64,000 bases of DNA from Pararcticibacter amylolyticus (GCF_003130405.1 NZ_QEAS01000011.1:21536-85535); one strand, 5' to 3'; positions 9,552-17,968 are shown, numbered from the stretch's first letter. The notes: generated from the sequence alone by a model not told the origin. Numbers and translations: made by a program.

Positions 9552-9727
9552 TTTTTTTATTCAAAGTATCCCGGCAATTAAACCTGTTCGGAAGGCCAAT
9601 AGAAATGGTTAGCAATTAGTGTAATCAGAATTTAAATAAAGAAAAAATCGCCGATAATCCAAGTGTACAAAGCTTAAAAAAAAGTGATTATAAAACAATT
9701 TTTTACAAGTTTTCGCGGGTGGTTTGT
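9552..9727. other. Upstream region of the hybrid kinase
   Basis: About 176 bp of AT-rich DNA lie between the kinase start and the possible small gene. No clear operator, repeat or promoter element was found. Confidence 0.35.
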
Positions 9728-9901
9728 TCACATATCGGGGTATTGGACCAGTGTCATTCCGTTCCCTGTGTTGATTTTTCTGACAAAGTGTTGCATCTCT
9801 CCACAGTTTGTGCAGACAGCAAACTGCCTGACGATACTGAATTGCGCTGGCACATCATTTGACTCTCCCTGGCGGTTTGTATTGTGAAGGTTAGGAAGCA
9901 T
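9728..9901 (-). CDS. Possible 57-residue CxxC microprotein
   Basis: A short open frame, MLPNLHNTNRQ through CTNCGEMQHFVRKI to a terminal QYPDM. The single CxxC knuckle (Cys30, Cys33) followed by a histidine could bind zinc as a half-site or on dimerisation. It lies in an otherwise empty 475-bp gap, on the same strand as the hybrid kinase. There is no strong ribosome binding site, only an A-rich AAAGAA 10 or so bases upstream, which is not unusual here. The composition reads more protein-like than the other frames of this gap. Function is unknown, and it could be chance. Confidence 0.33.
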   Translation of the reverse strand: MLPNLHNTNRQGESNDVPAQFSIVRQFAVCTNCGEMQHFVRKINTGNGMTLVQYPDM

Positions 9902-9975
9902 CTATGAAAATTCTTTTTTATTCTTTCGATTTTATACCCTGCATCTGCTAGTATAACATTTTCCAATATCTGATC

Positions 9976-10016
9976 ACGGAGCAGTTAAAGACAACTGAAC
10001 TGCTCCGTTTATTTTT
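9976..10016 (+). terminator. Hairpin with T-rich tail just before the gldK-like gene
   Basis: ACGGAGCAGTT (9976-9986) and AACTGCTCCGT (9998-10008) form perfect 11-bp arms around an 11-base loop, followed by a broken T run. This looks like an intrinsic terminator for plus-strand transcription, yet no convincing plus-strand gene precedes it and the next start codon is only about 20-35 bp away. A duplicated AACTG in the loop allows a competing shorter pairing. It may be a leader attenuator or the end of an unrecognised RNA. Confidence 0.55.
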
Positions 10017-10026
10017 ACTAATTGAT

Positions 10027-11310
10027 ATGTACTCAGTAATGATGAAAAGATTACTTACATCTGCGTGTAGTTTGTTTTTCCTGTTTTGTGTTTTTACTTC
10101 CTGCCGGACAAATGATGTTTATAAAACTCCTAAATTAACCCAGTTCAGAGGAAAGTCACTCCCTGCTCCTCCGGGAATGACCTATATTCCCTCAGGATCT
10201 ATTCTTTACCGGACATCGGCAGATAGCGGTGCTACATCAAAGAGCATCACGTTAAGTGCTTTTTTTATTGATGAAACAGAAGTTACTAACCGCCAGTACA
10301 GGAAGTTCGTTGATTGGGTTGCCGACTCCATTGCTGTTACCAATTACCTGAATGATGAGAAGTACTTCAGGAAAGCGGATGGTGAATCTGCGGTGAGGTA
10401 TATAGACTGGGAGGTGGTTAATAAGAGCTCTCCTCTTTATAATAGTTCTGATCCGTCTGTCAGGGAAAAACTCGCTCCCATGTTTGTTTTAAGAGGGGAT
10501 CAGCAAGTGCTCAATTCTTCTCTTCTTAAATACCGTTTTACCTATATGAAGGCCGGTGGAGCAGACGAGGGCACTTATGTCACCGACACTGTGGTTGTTA
10601 TGCCGGCGGAAGGGATCTGGTCAAAGGATTTTCCGAATGCTCAGATGACGATGATGGACGGCAATTATTTTTATCATAAATCCTTTGATAATAATCCGGT
10701 AGTAGGAGTTAGCTGGAAGCAGGCCCGGGCGTATGCTGACTGGAGGGGAAAAGAGATTGCCTCTTCCCTGGAAAAGAATCCTTATCTCAAAGGTTTTAAA
10801 TATACTTTCAACCTGCCATCAGAAGCGCAGTGGCAGTATGCCGCTGAGGGGAAAAGCAGTGCAGCCGACAGCAGCAGGAAAAAAGGCTCCTCCCGTGGAA
10901 ACGGCAAGCTGGCGGTGAATTTTAAGCAGGGGGAAGGCAAGTATGCAGAAGACGGTTCCACCTTCACTCTTCCTGTAAAAGCGTATGCTCCTAACGCTTT
11001 TGGAATCTACAACATGGCCGGAAATGTTGCCGAATGGACTCTTGATGCCTACAGCCCATCGGCGATAGAGTTTGTCAACGACCTGAACCCGGTGCTGCTT
11101 TACGATGCCCGGGAGCAGGACAGCGAGATGAGCAAGAGAAAGGTAGTGAGAGGCGGCTCATGGAAAGATCCCGGAACCATGCTGAACAGCTATACCAGAA
11201 ATTATGAAAATCAGAATACCGCACACTCTTATATAGGCTTCCGGTGCGTGATGTCGGCTATGGAACTCCCCGGGAACCAGGTTAAAAGCCGCAGATATTC
11301 GTCCAGATAA
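10027..11310 (+). CDS. GldK-like lipoprotein with SUMF1/FGE-sulfatase fold
   Basis: The protein has up to 427 residues and a lipoprotein signal peptide ending FCVFTSCRTND. It carries a formylglycine-generating-enzyme-like (SUMF1) domain: FIDETEVTNRQYRKFVDWV, NPVVGVSWKQARAYADWRG, FNLPSEAQWQYAAEG, NMAGNVAEWT and RKVVRGGSWKDPG. In gliding and type IX secretion systems GldK is the outer-membrane lipoprotein that forms a periplasmic ring with GldN. The GldN-like gene immediately downstream supports GldK over GldJ. Starts at 10039 or 10042 give a tighter signal peptide than 10027. gldL and gldM, which normally lie between gldK and gldN, are missing here, so this may be a paralogous pair. Confidence 0.85.
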   Translation: MYSVMMKRLLTSACSLFFLFCVFTSCRTNDVYKTPKLTQFRGKSLPAPPGMTYIPSGSILYRTSADSGATSKSITLSAFFIDETEVTNRQYRKFVDWVADSIAVTNYLNDEKYFRKADGESAVRYIDWEVVNKSSPLYNSSDPSVREKLAPMFVLRGDQQVLNSSLLKYRFTYMKAGGADEGTYVTDTVVVMPAEGIWSKDFPNAQMTMMDGNYFYHKSFDNNPVVGVSWKQARAYADWRGKEIASSLEKNPYLKGFKYTFNLPSEAQWQYAAEGKSSAADSSRKKGSSRGNGKLAVNFKQGEGKYAEDGSTFTLPVKAYAPNAFGIYNMAGNVAEWTLDAYSPSAIEFVNDLNPVLLYDAREQDSEMSKRKVVRGGSWKDPGTMLNSYTRNYENQNTAHSYIGFRCVMSAMELPGNQVKSRRYSSR

Positions 11311-11339
11311 TTCATTCATTACTTTAATTCGCTCACACT

Positions 11340-12311
11340 ATGAAGATCGTTCTGTTTATTTCAATGATATTGCTTGTTACCAGTACTTTTGCACAGCAAA
11401 CCGTATCACCGGCGTCAGTTGAAGACACTGTTGCGGTACCTGTAACAATGACTGATTCCGTTCCTGTTTCCTCAGTTACTGCTGTTCCTGGTGATACCAG
11501 CGTTTTGCAGGATACTATTCCTCTTACTGATGGATATTTTCAGGCAAATACAGCGCTGGAGGGGGCGGTCCCGTTTCAGTACCCTAAAATTGACCCTGCA
11601 AATATCCGTTTTTATAAACGCGTTTGGCGCGATATTGATCTGGCTGATCAGCGGAATCAATTGCTTGGGGTGAAAGGCGCCTCCTTGATTGAAGCAATTA
11701 TGAAAGACATTGCCGCCGGGAAGTTAACTCCTTATGAACCCTCGGAAGACAGCTTTAAGCACAGGCTTTCAGCTCGTGAGGGATCCGCCCGTTTTCAGGA
11801 CAGCGTGCTGGTGCCGATCTTTGATCAGGATGGGAACCAGATCGAATCGAAGATGGTGCTGAATGATTTCGATCCGGCCAAAGTGACGAAGTTTCGTATT
11901 AAAGAGGATATTTTCCTGGATAAGCAGCGCGGAAGGGTTGAAACCCGGATTATTGGAGTGGCGCCTATGATGAATGTCACGACTTCAGACTCAACAGCGC
12001 AGTCCGTTGGCTCGACTCCTGCCTTCTGGCTTTATTTTCCTCAGCTGCGTTATACGCTTGTGAAAATGGACGTTTCAGACCCCGAGCGGGACCTTTTTGA
12101 AATGACAATGGATGACGTTTTTGTTCAGCGCAAATTTGTGGGTACGATTGTCCGCGAGGCGTCTGCATCCCGTCAGGGCGTGGCTGGTGAGGATGGCATG
12201 GACGCGGATAAAATGGAGCGCCGCATAGAGGATTTCAAAAAGAACCTTTGGCAAAACCCGGATGGTACAAAGGTATTGACGACAGTGGATAAGAAGAAAA
12301 AGGTAGAATGA
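11340..12311 (+). CDS. GldN-like periplasmic protein
   Basis: The 323-residue protein has a signal peptide ending STFAQQ, then a low-complexity Val/Thr/Ser/Pro/Asp region to about residue 80. The GldN-type domain follows: RFYKRVWRDIDLADQRNQ, then ILDKQ-like KEDIFLDKQRGRVETRI and a C-terminal TPAFWLYFPQLRYTLV. GldN is the partner of GldK in the type IX secretion ring. It starts 29 bp after the GldK-like gene and its stop overlaps the next start by 4 bp, so the three genes form an operon. The extended low-complexity N-terminus is unlike compact GldN proteins and may be lineage-specific. Confidence 0.85.
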   Translation: MKIVLFISMILLVTSTFAQQTVSPASVEDTVAVPVTMTDSVPVSSVTAVPGDTSVLQDTIPLTDGYFQANTALEGAVPFQYPKIDPANIRFYKRVWRDIDLADQRNQLLGVKGASLIEAIMKDIAAGKLTPYEPSEDSFKHRLSAREGSARFQDSVLVPIFDQDGNQIESKMVLNDFDPAKVTKFRIKEDIFLDKQRGRVETRIIGVAPMMNVTTSDSTAQSVGSTPAFWLYFPQLRYTLVKMDVSDPERDLFEMTMDDVFVQRKFVGTIVREASASRQGVAGEDGMDADKMERRIEDFKKNLWQNPDGTKVLTTVDKKKKVE

Positions 12312-12952
12312 GGTACTTTGGGGCTTTGCTCTTAGTTGTTTTTCTTGCAGTAAGCGGGCAGCTAAGAGCACAGCAGTTTATAGATTTCTCAGCTTTTAGC
12401 CCATTTGTTGGAATACAAGCGGGCACTCAGGGGATTGGCATAGAGAGCGGCTATCCCCTGGGTAAAGCCTTTAATATACGGGCGGGTATTAACTTTTTCC
12501 CTCCAGCGCGGTTCGATATAAAAAATAATGGCCTGAAAGTGTCCCGGTCAAACGTGATGCTTACGGCGGACTGGCAACCCCTGTTCGGAAACGAAGGGTG
12601 GTTTGCAAGGAAATGGTTTGTCTCCGCCGGAGCGAGTCATTTCTTTCAGAATAAGGCCAAAAGGATTGTCGGTCATTCCGAAGATGATGGAGATGATTAC
12701 GATTATACTGTGAAGTTACACCAGGTACCTTATATCGGTACCGGTCTTAACCGCATTACTTTAGGCAACCAGTTTTATCTTTCTTTAAATGCCGGTTATT
12801 TTATATCTGTGAAGAGCCCGGAGGTGATTATGGAGGGAACCGGTGAATTCCATTTGCAGCGTCAAAAGAATATCAGGAACAAAATTGGTTCATTTCCCTA
12901 TAATGCGTTGAAGGGACTAAACGCCCAGGCTGGATTTTACTGGACATTTTAA
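12308..12952 (+). CDS. Putative outer-membrane beta-barrel protein
   Basis: This 214-residue exported protein has a signal peptide ending GQLRAQQF. Alternating hydrophobic/polar segments and a terminal aromatic residue (QAGFYWTF) are typical of an 8-10 strand outer-membrane barrel. An acidic loop (SEDDGDDYDYTV) probably faces outward or into the periplasm. Translation is probably coupled to the GldN-like gene through an ATGA overlap. Position suggests a link to the GldK/GldN pair, perhaps as its outer-membrane anchor, but no family name is recognised. Confidence 0.65.
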   Translation: MRYFGALLLVVFLAVSGQLRAQQFIDFSAFSPFVGIQAGTQGIGIESGYPLGKAFNIRAGINFFPPARFDIKNNGLKVSRSNVMLTADWQPLFGNEGWFARKWFVSAGASHFFQNKAKRIVGHSEDDGDDYDYTVKLHQVPYIGTGLNRITLGNQFYLSLNAGYFISVKSPEVIMEGTGEFHLQRQKNIRNKIGSFPYNALKGLNAQAGFYWTF

Positions 12953-13042
12953 ACTGTCCGGCTTTCCGCTCCGGGATTTCTTCCGGATTGTATGTAACAT
13001 TATGGAGATAAGAGCGTCTTATTGTTTTAAACGCCCCTCTTT

Positions 13043-13765
13043 ATGATGAAGATAAAATCTCTTGCCTGGTACTTCACTTTGCTGCTTCCTGCTCTTCTGT
13101 CGGGATGTAATCTGAATTGTGTGAACCCTTCGGGTAAAACTGCTGCCGTTACAAAAGACCTTGAGAGGTTTAGTAAAATTTCGGTTGGCGGAGCACTGAA
13201 GGTTTTTATAAAGCAAAGTGATAAGTCGTCGGTGAGTATTGAAGCAGATGAAAATGTTCTTCCCCTGATAAAAGCGCGTGTTTCAGGCGAAACGCTGGAA
13301 GTAAGGCAGGAAACTAATCTCTGTAACGCCGGGGAAGTAAAGGTATATATCACGTCGCCGGAATTTAAAGCGCTTGATCTTTCCGGTGCGGTCGAAGTAG
13401 CTAATGGCAGCCCGGTTAATGGAGAAAAGCTGGACCTCAGCCTCTCCGGCGCGAGTAAGGCCGATATCAGGGTGAATGTTGAGGAGCTTCGGACGGAGGC
13501 AAGCGGAGCTTGTGAGATTAACCTCCAGGGCCGGGCGAATAGGCACCATGTCGAAATGAGCGGAGCCGGGTCTTTGAAGGCGCCGGGATTGCAGGTTGCG
13601 GATTATCATATCGAGGGCTCAGGTGCATGCAAGCTGTCAATCCATGCAACAGAATCTCTTGACGTTAATTCCAGCGGTGCAGTTGTGGTGGAATATAAAG
13701 GGAATCCTCAACGGATAAACAATAACAGTTCAGGCGCCTCTCATTTAAAGAAGCTCGGAGAATAA
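13043..13765 (+). CDS. DUF2807 (head GIN domain) lipoprotein
   Basis: The 240-residue protein has a lipoprotein signal peptide with lipobox LLSGC. It is followed by repetitive right-handed beta-helix-like sequence in which SGA recurs (DLSGAVEV, LSLSGASKADI, SGACEIN, EMSGAGSL, GSGACKLSI, NSSGAVVVEY, NNSSGASHL). This is the DUF2807 pattern, a widespread Bacteroidota envelope family of unknown function. A second in-frame ATG lies one codon downstream. It stands alone about 90 bp after the previous operon. Confidence 0.85.
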   Translation: MMKIKSLAWYFTLLLPALLSGCNLNCVNPSGKTAAVTKDLERFSKISVGGALKVFIKQSDKSSVSIEADENVLPLIKARVSGETLEVRQETNLCNAGEVKVYITSPEFKALDLSGAVEVANGSPVNGEKLDLSLSGASKADIRVNVEELRTEASGACEINLQGRANRHHVEMSGAGSLKAPGLQVADYHIEGSGACKLSIHATESLDVNSSGAVVVEYKGNPQRINNNSSGASHLKKLGE

Positions 13766-13876
13766 CAACCTTATTTGCTTTACTTATCTCAACGGGGATC
13801 CCCGGCATGAAGGCAGGAGATCATGCCTCATCCTTACTTTGTACGCAGCCCTGTCTTTGATATGAAACAATTTGCC

Positions 13877-13884
13877 TAAGTTTG
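13877..13884 (+). promoter_or_regulatory. Candidate -7 promoter element TAAGTTTG
   Basis: The octamer matches TAnnTTTG, 22 bp before the glycerophosphodiesterase start. A TTG lies 17 bp upstream, slightly closer than usual. A short palindrome (GGGGATCCCC) and inverted GGCATGA/TCATGCC arms further upstream may end the preceding transcript. Confidence 0.35.
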
Positions 13885-13906
13885 ACAGATCGTATTTCCG
13901 GATAAA

Positions 13907-14827
13907 ATGAATCGAATTGTACAGTATCTTTTTGTTGCCTTTCTCCTGGTGTCCTGCACCTCTTACAGCCAGGAATATCATTTAAAATTTAAAGATACCA
14001 GGGATTTGCAGAAATTCCTGACCTGGTCTCCTTCCCGTGTTCCGCTCGTAAGTTGTCACAGAGGCGGACCCGTACCGGGTTTCCCGGAGAACGCGATAGA
14101 AACTTTTGCGAACAGCACGAAACATCAGCCCTCGGTCATCGAATGTGATGCAGGGCTTACGAAGGACTCAGTCCTCGTTATGCTTCACGATGACCGGCTT
14201 GAACGGACCACCACCGGCTCCGGAGACCTGAACGACAGGTTGTTTGCCGATTTAAAGAATGTCCGGCTGAAAGATAATGACGGCAAAGTAACCCGGTACC
14301 ATATCCCAACTCTGGATGCGGTTTTAAAGTGGGGGCGGGATAAGGTCCTGTTCACTTTAGATATAAAGAGAGGCGTGCCGTATCAAAAGTTGATCGATGC
14401 TGTCAGGCGTAACCGGGCGGAGGCTTACAGCATTATCATTACGTATAATGCCAATCAGGCTGCTGAGGTGCATAAACTTGCCCCCGACCTGATGATTTCT
14501 GCTTCTGTAAAAAACAGGGCAGATCTCGAACGGTTGAATAGTATGGGCGTGCCCAATAATCGTATCGTAGCATTTGTCGGCGTGGCGCAACCTGACAGAT
14601 CGTTGTGTGATTACTTGCATAGCAAGGGGATCTTCTGTATTCTTGGCACCATGGGTAACCTGGATAACAAGGCGAAAGCGAAAGGAGAAGATGTGTATTC
14701 CGGGCTGATAGAGGCTGGCGCAGATATTCTTTCCTCAGACAGGACGGAAGAGTGCGGAAGGGAGTTGCTGAAGTACAGTAAGAAAAAGGGACTCAAAAGT
14801 ACCAATGTAGTGATGGCTGGAAAGTAG
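13907..14827 (+). CDS. Glycerophosphodiester phosphodiesterase family protein
   Basis: The 306-residue exported protein has an N-terminal signal sequence (CTSYSQEYH region; possibly a lipoprotein at SCTS). A GDPD-type TIM barrel follows: VSCHRGGPVPGFPENAIETF, VIECDAGLTKDSVLVMLHDD and RTTTGSGDLNDR. The paired His residues (CHRGG and LHDD) and the Glu-Asn and Glu/Asp metal ligands are present, so it should be active on glycerophosphodiesters or similar phosphodiesters in the periplasm. It has its own predicted promoter and no functional neighbour. Confidence 0.9.
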   Translation: MNRIVQYLFVAFLLVSCTSYSQEYHLKFKDTRDLQKFLTWSPSRVPLVSCHRGGPVPGFPENAIETFANSTKHQPSVIECDAGLTKDSVLVMLHDDRLERTTTGSGDLNDRLFADLKNVRLKDNDGKVTRYHIPTLDAVLKWGRDKVLFTLDIKRGVPYQKLIDAVRRNRAEAYSIIITYNANQAAEVHKLAPDLMISASVKNRADLERLNSMGVPNNRIVAFVGVAQPDRSLCDYLHSKGIFCILGTMGNLDNKAKAKGEDVYSGLIEAGADILSSDRTEECGRELLKYSKKKGLKSTNVVMAGK

Positions 14828-14933
14828 CCGCCTCAAGTATTCCAGTGTTTCAGGCGAATTGTTTCAGCTGTTTTCTTTTAATAAGAAAAATAACTACTAT
14901 TGCCTTTTAAACCACAATAATTGAATATACACA

Positions 14934-15578
14934 ATGAGAAAGATCTTATCCCTTATCGTGATGGTGATCGCCTTCACAGGGATTTCTAATGCCCAGACTG
15001 AAAAAGGAACCAGTTATCTCGGCCTTAACATCGGTTATTCATCCAGGAATGAAAAGCATACGTTGAACTACCAGAATTATACCTCAGGCCAGGTCGAAAA
15101 GACAGATAATAAGGGCTTTTTAATCGGCCCTTCTTTCAGCCGGTTTATAGCGGATAAGCTGGAGGTAGGAGTAGCGGCAGCTTATGGGTATAGCAAAATG
15201 GAGACTGACAGGGATGTGCCCGAACATACAACTCAGAATCAGTATGTCGGATCTCTGTTCATACGGAAGCATGTCATGTTTACTGATCAGTTCGGCCTCC
15301 GTACCGGCCCTTCTTTCAGTTTTTCTTATGCAAAATCGGAGACAGACGTCTCCCCGGGAGAAAATGAGACGATGCAGTATACAGGCGGATTAGTGCTCGA
15401 TCTGGAATACTTCCCTTTAAAGAGATTGGGCATAGCAGCTAATATCGGGGGCCTGTATTATGAAAGCTCGAAGACCCGCACGAACAACAAGGAGGTAATC
15501 CGCAGGACAAACACTTTCGACTTTTCTTTTACAAACTCCCTGAATCTGTCTGTTTTCTGGGTTTTAGGTAAAAAATAG
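14934..15578 (+). CDS. Outer-membrane beta-barrel protein (tandem paralogue 1)
   Basis: The 214-residue exported protein has a signal peptide ending ISNAQTEKG and a porin/OmpW-like small-barrel pattern, with amphipathic strands and the terminal LSVFWVLGKK. It shares with the next gene the start KGT.YLG and the end SLSVFxxLGKK, plus LRKHVMxxxQFGLRTGP-type and LGIAANI-type segments. The pair therefore arose by tandem duplication. Such proteins are numerous in Bacteroidota and their substrates are unknown. Confidence 0.75.
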   Translation: MRKILSLIVMVIAFTGISNAQTEKGTSYLGLNIGYSSRNEKHTLNYQNYTSGQVEKTDNKGFLIGPSFSRFIADKLEVGVAAAYGYSKMETDRDVPEHTTQNQYVGSLFIRKHVMFTDQFGLRTGPSFSFSYAKSETDVSPGENETMQYTGGLVLDLEYFPLKRLGIAANIGGLYYESSKTRTNNKEVIRRTNTFDFSFTNSLNLSVFWVLGKK

Positions 15579-15598
15579 GAGTCTTAATCAGGAAAAGA

Positions 15599-16228
15599 AT
15601 GAAGAAAATAATATCAGCAATCCTGCTTTTGATATCAGTAACCATTACCGTAAAAGCCCAGACAGCAAAAGGAACCCGGTATATTGGAGGAACAATGGGG
15701 CTGACGTACCACAAAGTCCGGGGCAGTTACGAGCCGGATACAAAAAAACTGTCTTTTTCACTGGCTCCCCAATACAGCCGTTTTTTTGCTGACGAATGGG
15801 AGGCCGGAGGACATTTGGGATATATATACCGCAAGTACGAGTTTGAAGCAAATTCTTATTCCGATTTGCGCCATGACTTTAATTCTAGTGGCTTTAGTTC
15901 GGGAATTTTTCTGAGAAAGTATTTAATGCTTTCTGAAAAGGTCGGTTTCAGAACCGGGCCGTACGCGGATTATTCATATTCCTGGGTTGACTATGGAGAT
16001 GGAGAGGACGAAAACAACTTCGTAAAGGATTTTGCGGCAGGGATAGATCTGGGGATTGTGTTTTTTCCAATGACGAGCCTGGGATTGTCTGCCAGGCTCG
16101 CGCAGATTTCATATTCCTATAATAATGACAAGAGTTCACGCGATGATTACTTCAGGAATAAAACGTTTGATGCGGGACTTACCAGTCAGTTAAGCTTGTC
16201 TGTATTTTACATTTTAGGGAAGAAATAA
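15599..16228 (+). CDS. Outer-membrane beta-barrel protein (tandem paralogue 2)
   Basis: The 209-residue exported barrel protein has a signal peptide ending VKAQTAKG. It is homologous along its length to the preceding gene (shared RYIGG/YLGLN start, FLRKYLMLSEKVGFRTGPY and the C-terminal SLSVFYILGKK). It lies 20 bp downstream and is probably co-transcribed. Central loops differ most, as expected if surface-exposed. Function is unknown. Confidence 0.75.
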   Translation: MKKIISAILLLISVTITVKAQTAKGTRYIGGTMGLTYHKVRGSYEPDTKKLSFSLAPQYSRFFADEWEAGGHLGYIYRKYEFEANSYSDLRHDFNSSGFSSGIFLRKYLMLSEKVGFRTGPYADYSYSWVDYGDGEDENNFVKDFAAGIDLGIVFFPMTSLGLSARLAQISYSYNNDKSSRDDYFRNKTFDAGLTSQLSLSVFYILGKK

Positions 16229-16236
16229 AGACCAAA

Positions 16237-16263
16237 GAGTCGCAGTAACCAGCACTGCGACTC
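16237..16263. terminator. Bidirectional hairpin between convergent genes
   Basis: GAGTCGCAGT (16237-16246) and ACTGCGACTC (16254-16263) are perfect 10-bp arms with a 7-base loop, placed between the barrel gene and the convergent lipoprotein gene. There is no clear T run, but position and strength suggest a shared terminator. Confidence 0.6.
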
Positions 16264-16275
16264 CTGTATCCCGGT

Positions 16276-17127
16276 TTACATGGCGGCTGTTGCCGTATTC
16301 TTATTAACGATTGGCCAGATAGCTGCGCCCGGAACGGGTACACTGATTCCGAGTGTTTTGCCGCGCTGCATATTGTCGGCTCCAAAATAATAGAGCGGGT
16401 TCCCCTTATACACAAGTTGTGTCTTCCCAAATACTGTGATGAGTTCGAACTGGGATTTGTCTAAAATAGAGGGAATGCTTCCGATTGTTGCAACCGGAAA
16501 GATCGGCCAGACAGCATCGTGCGTGGGATCGTTATTGGTAAACTTGTTTTGCTTAAACCGGTCTTGTATGAAAGCGTATAGCGTGTTCCCGTGAGCATCC
16601 GTCAGGTACTGTGAGAACTCTTGTCCTGCCTTCCCCTGGCTATTATACTGAACACCGTCATTTCCGACCAGCTGGGTATAAGAAATCATCACGGTGTAAT
16701 CTGCCTTGGCTACAAACCAGTTGTCGGTAACTCCATCTCCTTTCACATCGCCTGCTTTAGTATCACTTTGATAATAGTATAGAGGCCAGCCCTTATAGGT
16801 AGTCTGCTTAGCTCCGTCACTTCTCGTGATTGTTCCGAAGTCTGATGAATTTAAGCCCGTGCCCACCTTCAGATTTTCTGAATAATATGCCGGCCATGCA
16901 ATAAGACACCCGCCCGTGCAGGAAGAACTTCCGTTGGCATCGTTTGAAAAAAAGTAGAGAGCGCGGCCTTCGTTATCGGTGATGATGTCACCGAACGTTG
17001 CATTAGCAGTCAGTTTTACACCTGTTTCCTTAGTAGAAGGGGAATCTTCCTTGTCATCCTTGCATGAATACAATGACGTGAATAGTAGTACGATAGCGCA
17101 TAGAGCGCCGAATTTGGTAGCTTTCAT
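16276..17127 (-). CDS. Lipoprotein with four Yx[FWY]xxD motifs (COG4315/PF03640 type)
   Basis: The 283-residue protein has a lipoprotein signal peptide (FTSLYSCKDD, Cys22). The family motif Yx[FWY]xxD occurs four times: YFFSND (58-63), YYYQSD (117-122), YAFIQD (184-189) and YYFGAD (246-251). They are arranged as two repeats of a two-motif unit. The first unit also has the CTGGC cysteine pair (70, 74) and a WPAY segment; the second keeps WPIF but lacks the cysteines. The molecular function of this family is not established. It is divergent from the sigma factor/redox operon, which suggests shared regulation or a shared role at the cell surface. Confidence 0.82.
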   Translation of the reverse strand: MKATKFGALCAIVLLFTSLYSCKDDKEDSPSTKETGVKLTANATFGDIITDNEGRALYFFSNDANGSSSCTGGCLIAWPAYYSENLKVGTGLNSSDFGTITRSDGAKQTTYKGWPLYYYQSDTKAGDVKGDGVTDNWFVAKADYTVMISYTQLVGNDGVQYNSQGKAGQEFSQYLTDAHGNTLYAFIQDRFKQNKFTNNDPTHDAVWPIFPVATIGSIPSILDKSQFELITVFGKTQLVYKGNPLYYFGADNMQRGKTLGISVPVPGAAIWPIVNKNTATAAM

Positions 17128-17335
17128 ATGAAATGACTAAAGGGTGAATAAATATTATGTCGAAGGGATTACGGGACGGATCAGAGAAGGGTTGCCTGCC
17201 GGTTATAATTGTTTTATATTCACTTAACCTTGTGAAATATTTAAAAAAAATTGCAGCATGAGGCAACCAAGTAGTCAGTTGCTCCGTGATAGCTAAAAAA
17301 GGTTTAAAACAAAGAGCAGAGAAGAAGACTCCCCT

Positions 17336-17968
17336 ATGGGCGAAGCACAACTACAACAGCTTATAGCTGGCTGCCTGAAGCAGGATCGTAAAGATCAAAA
17401 AATGTTGTATAAGACATTTTATGGCTATGCTATGAGTATTTGTCTGCGTTATGCGGGAAACAGGTACGAGGCATCGGAGATTTTGAACCACGGTTTTTTC
17501 AAGGTGTTCTCTAATCTGAATAAATACAGTACAGACAAGCCTTTTAAGGCCTGGATTGGCAGGATTATGATGAATGCCTCGATAGATTATTACCGGAGTA
17601 ATATCAGGATGGCCAACGCCGATGATCTTGAAAAAGCTGAAAATCTGGTTCATGAGGATTTGCCGGATAAGAAGCTGCGGTACGACGATCTCCTGGCGAT
17701 GATCCAGCAGCTTCCAAATGCATACCGGACTGTTTTTAATCTGTATGCTATTGAGGGATACACTCATGAAGAAATAGCGGTCATGCTTGGAATCAGTACG
17801 GGTACATCCAAATCGAACCTGTTTAAAGCGAGGGATAAACTAAAAAGGATGATTATAGATGCGGAAGACGTATCGCGTGATGCAGGAGGTGGTGCTTACA
17901 GTGCTATTGTTGCTATCAACCCTGTTAATTTAAATGTTACTTTTTTTAACAACGGACTATTCAGATGA
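17336..17968 (+). CDS. ECF-type RNA polymerase sigma factor
   Basis: The 210-residue sigma-70 family factor has region 2 at about 25-90 (MSICLRYAGNRYEASEILNH, AWIGRIMMNASIDYYR) and region 4 at about 120-170 (QLPNAYRTVFNLYAIEGYTH, then EEIAVMLGISTGTSKSNL). The C-terminal tail of about 35 residues (DAGGGAYSAIVAINPVN) is longer than the minimal ECF. Its stop overlaps the next gene by 4 bp, so it is translationally coupled to the one-TM barrel protein, which is probably its regulator. The following YceI, DUF5777 and Rieske genes are likely in its operon or regulon. Confidence 0.92.
   Translation: MGEAQLQQLIAGCLKQDRKDQKMLYKTFYGYAMSICLRYAGNRYEASEILNHGFFKVFSNLNKYSTDKPFKAWIGRIMMNASIDYYRSNIRMANADDLEKAENLVHEDLPDKKLRYDDLLAMIQQLPNAYRTVFNLYAIEGYTHEEIAVMLGISTGTSKSNLFKARDKLKRMIIDAEDVSRDAGGGAYSAIVAINPVNLNVTFFNNGLFR

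Noticed and set aside
9684-9887. A 67-codon plus-strand frame starting with GTG in the gap before gldK
   Set aside because: Composition is Phe/Cys/Ser-rich with no motif, it overlaps the more protein-like minus-strand CxxC frame, and the start is weak. It does not explain the downstream hairpin convincingly.
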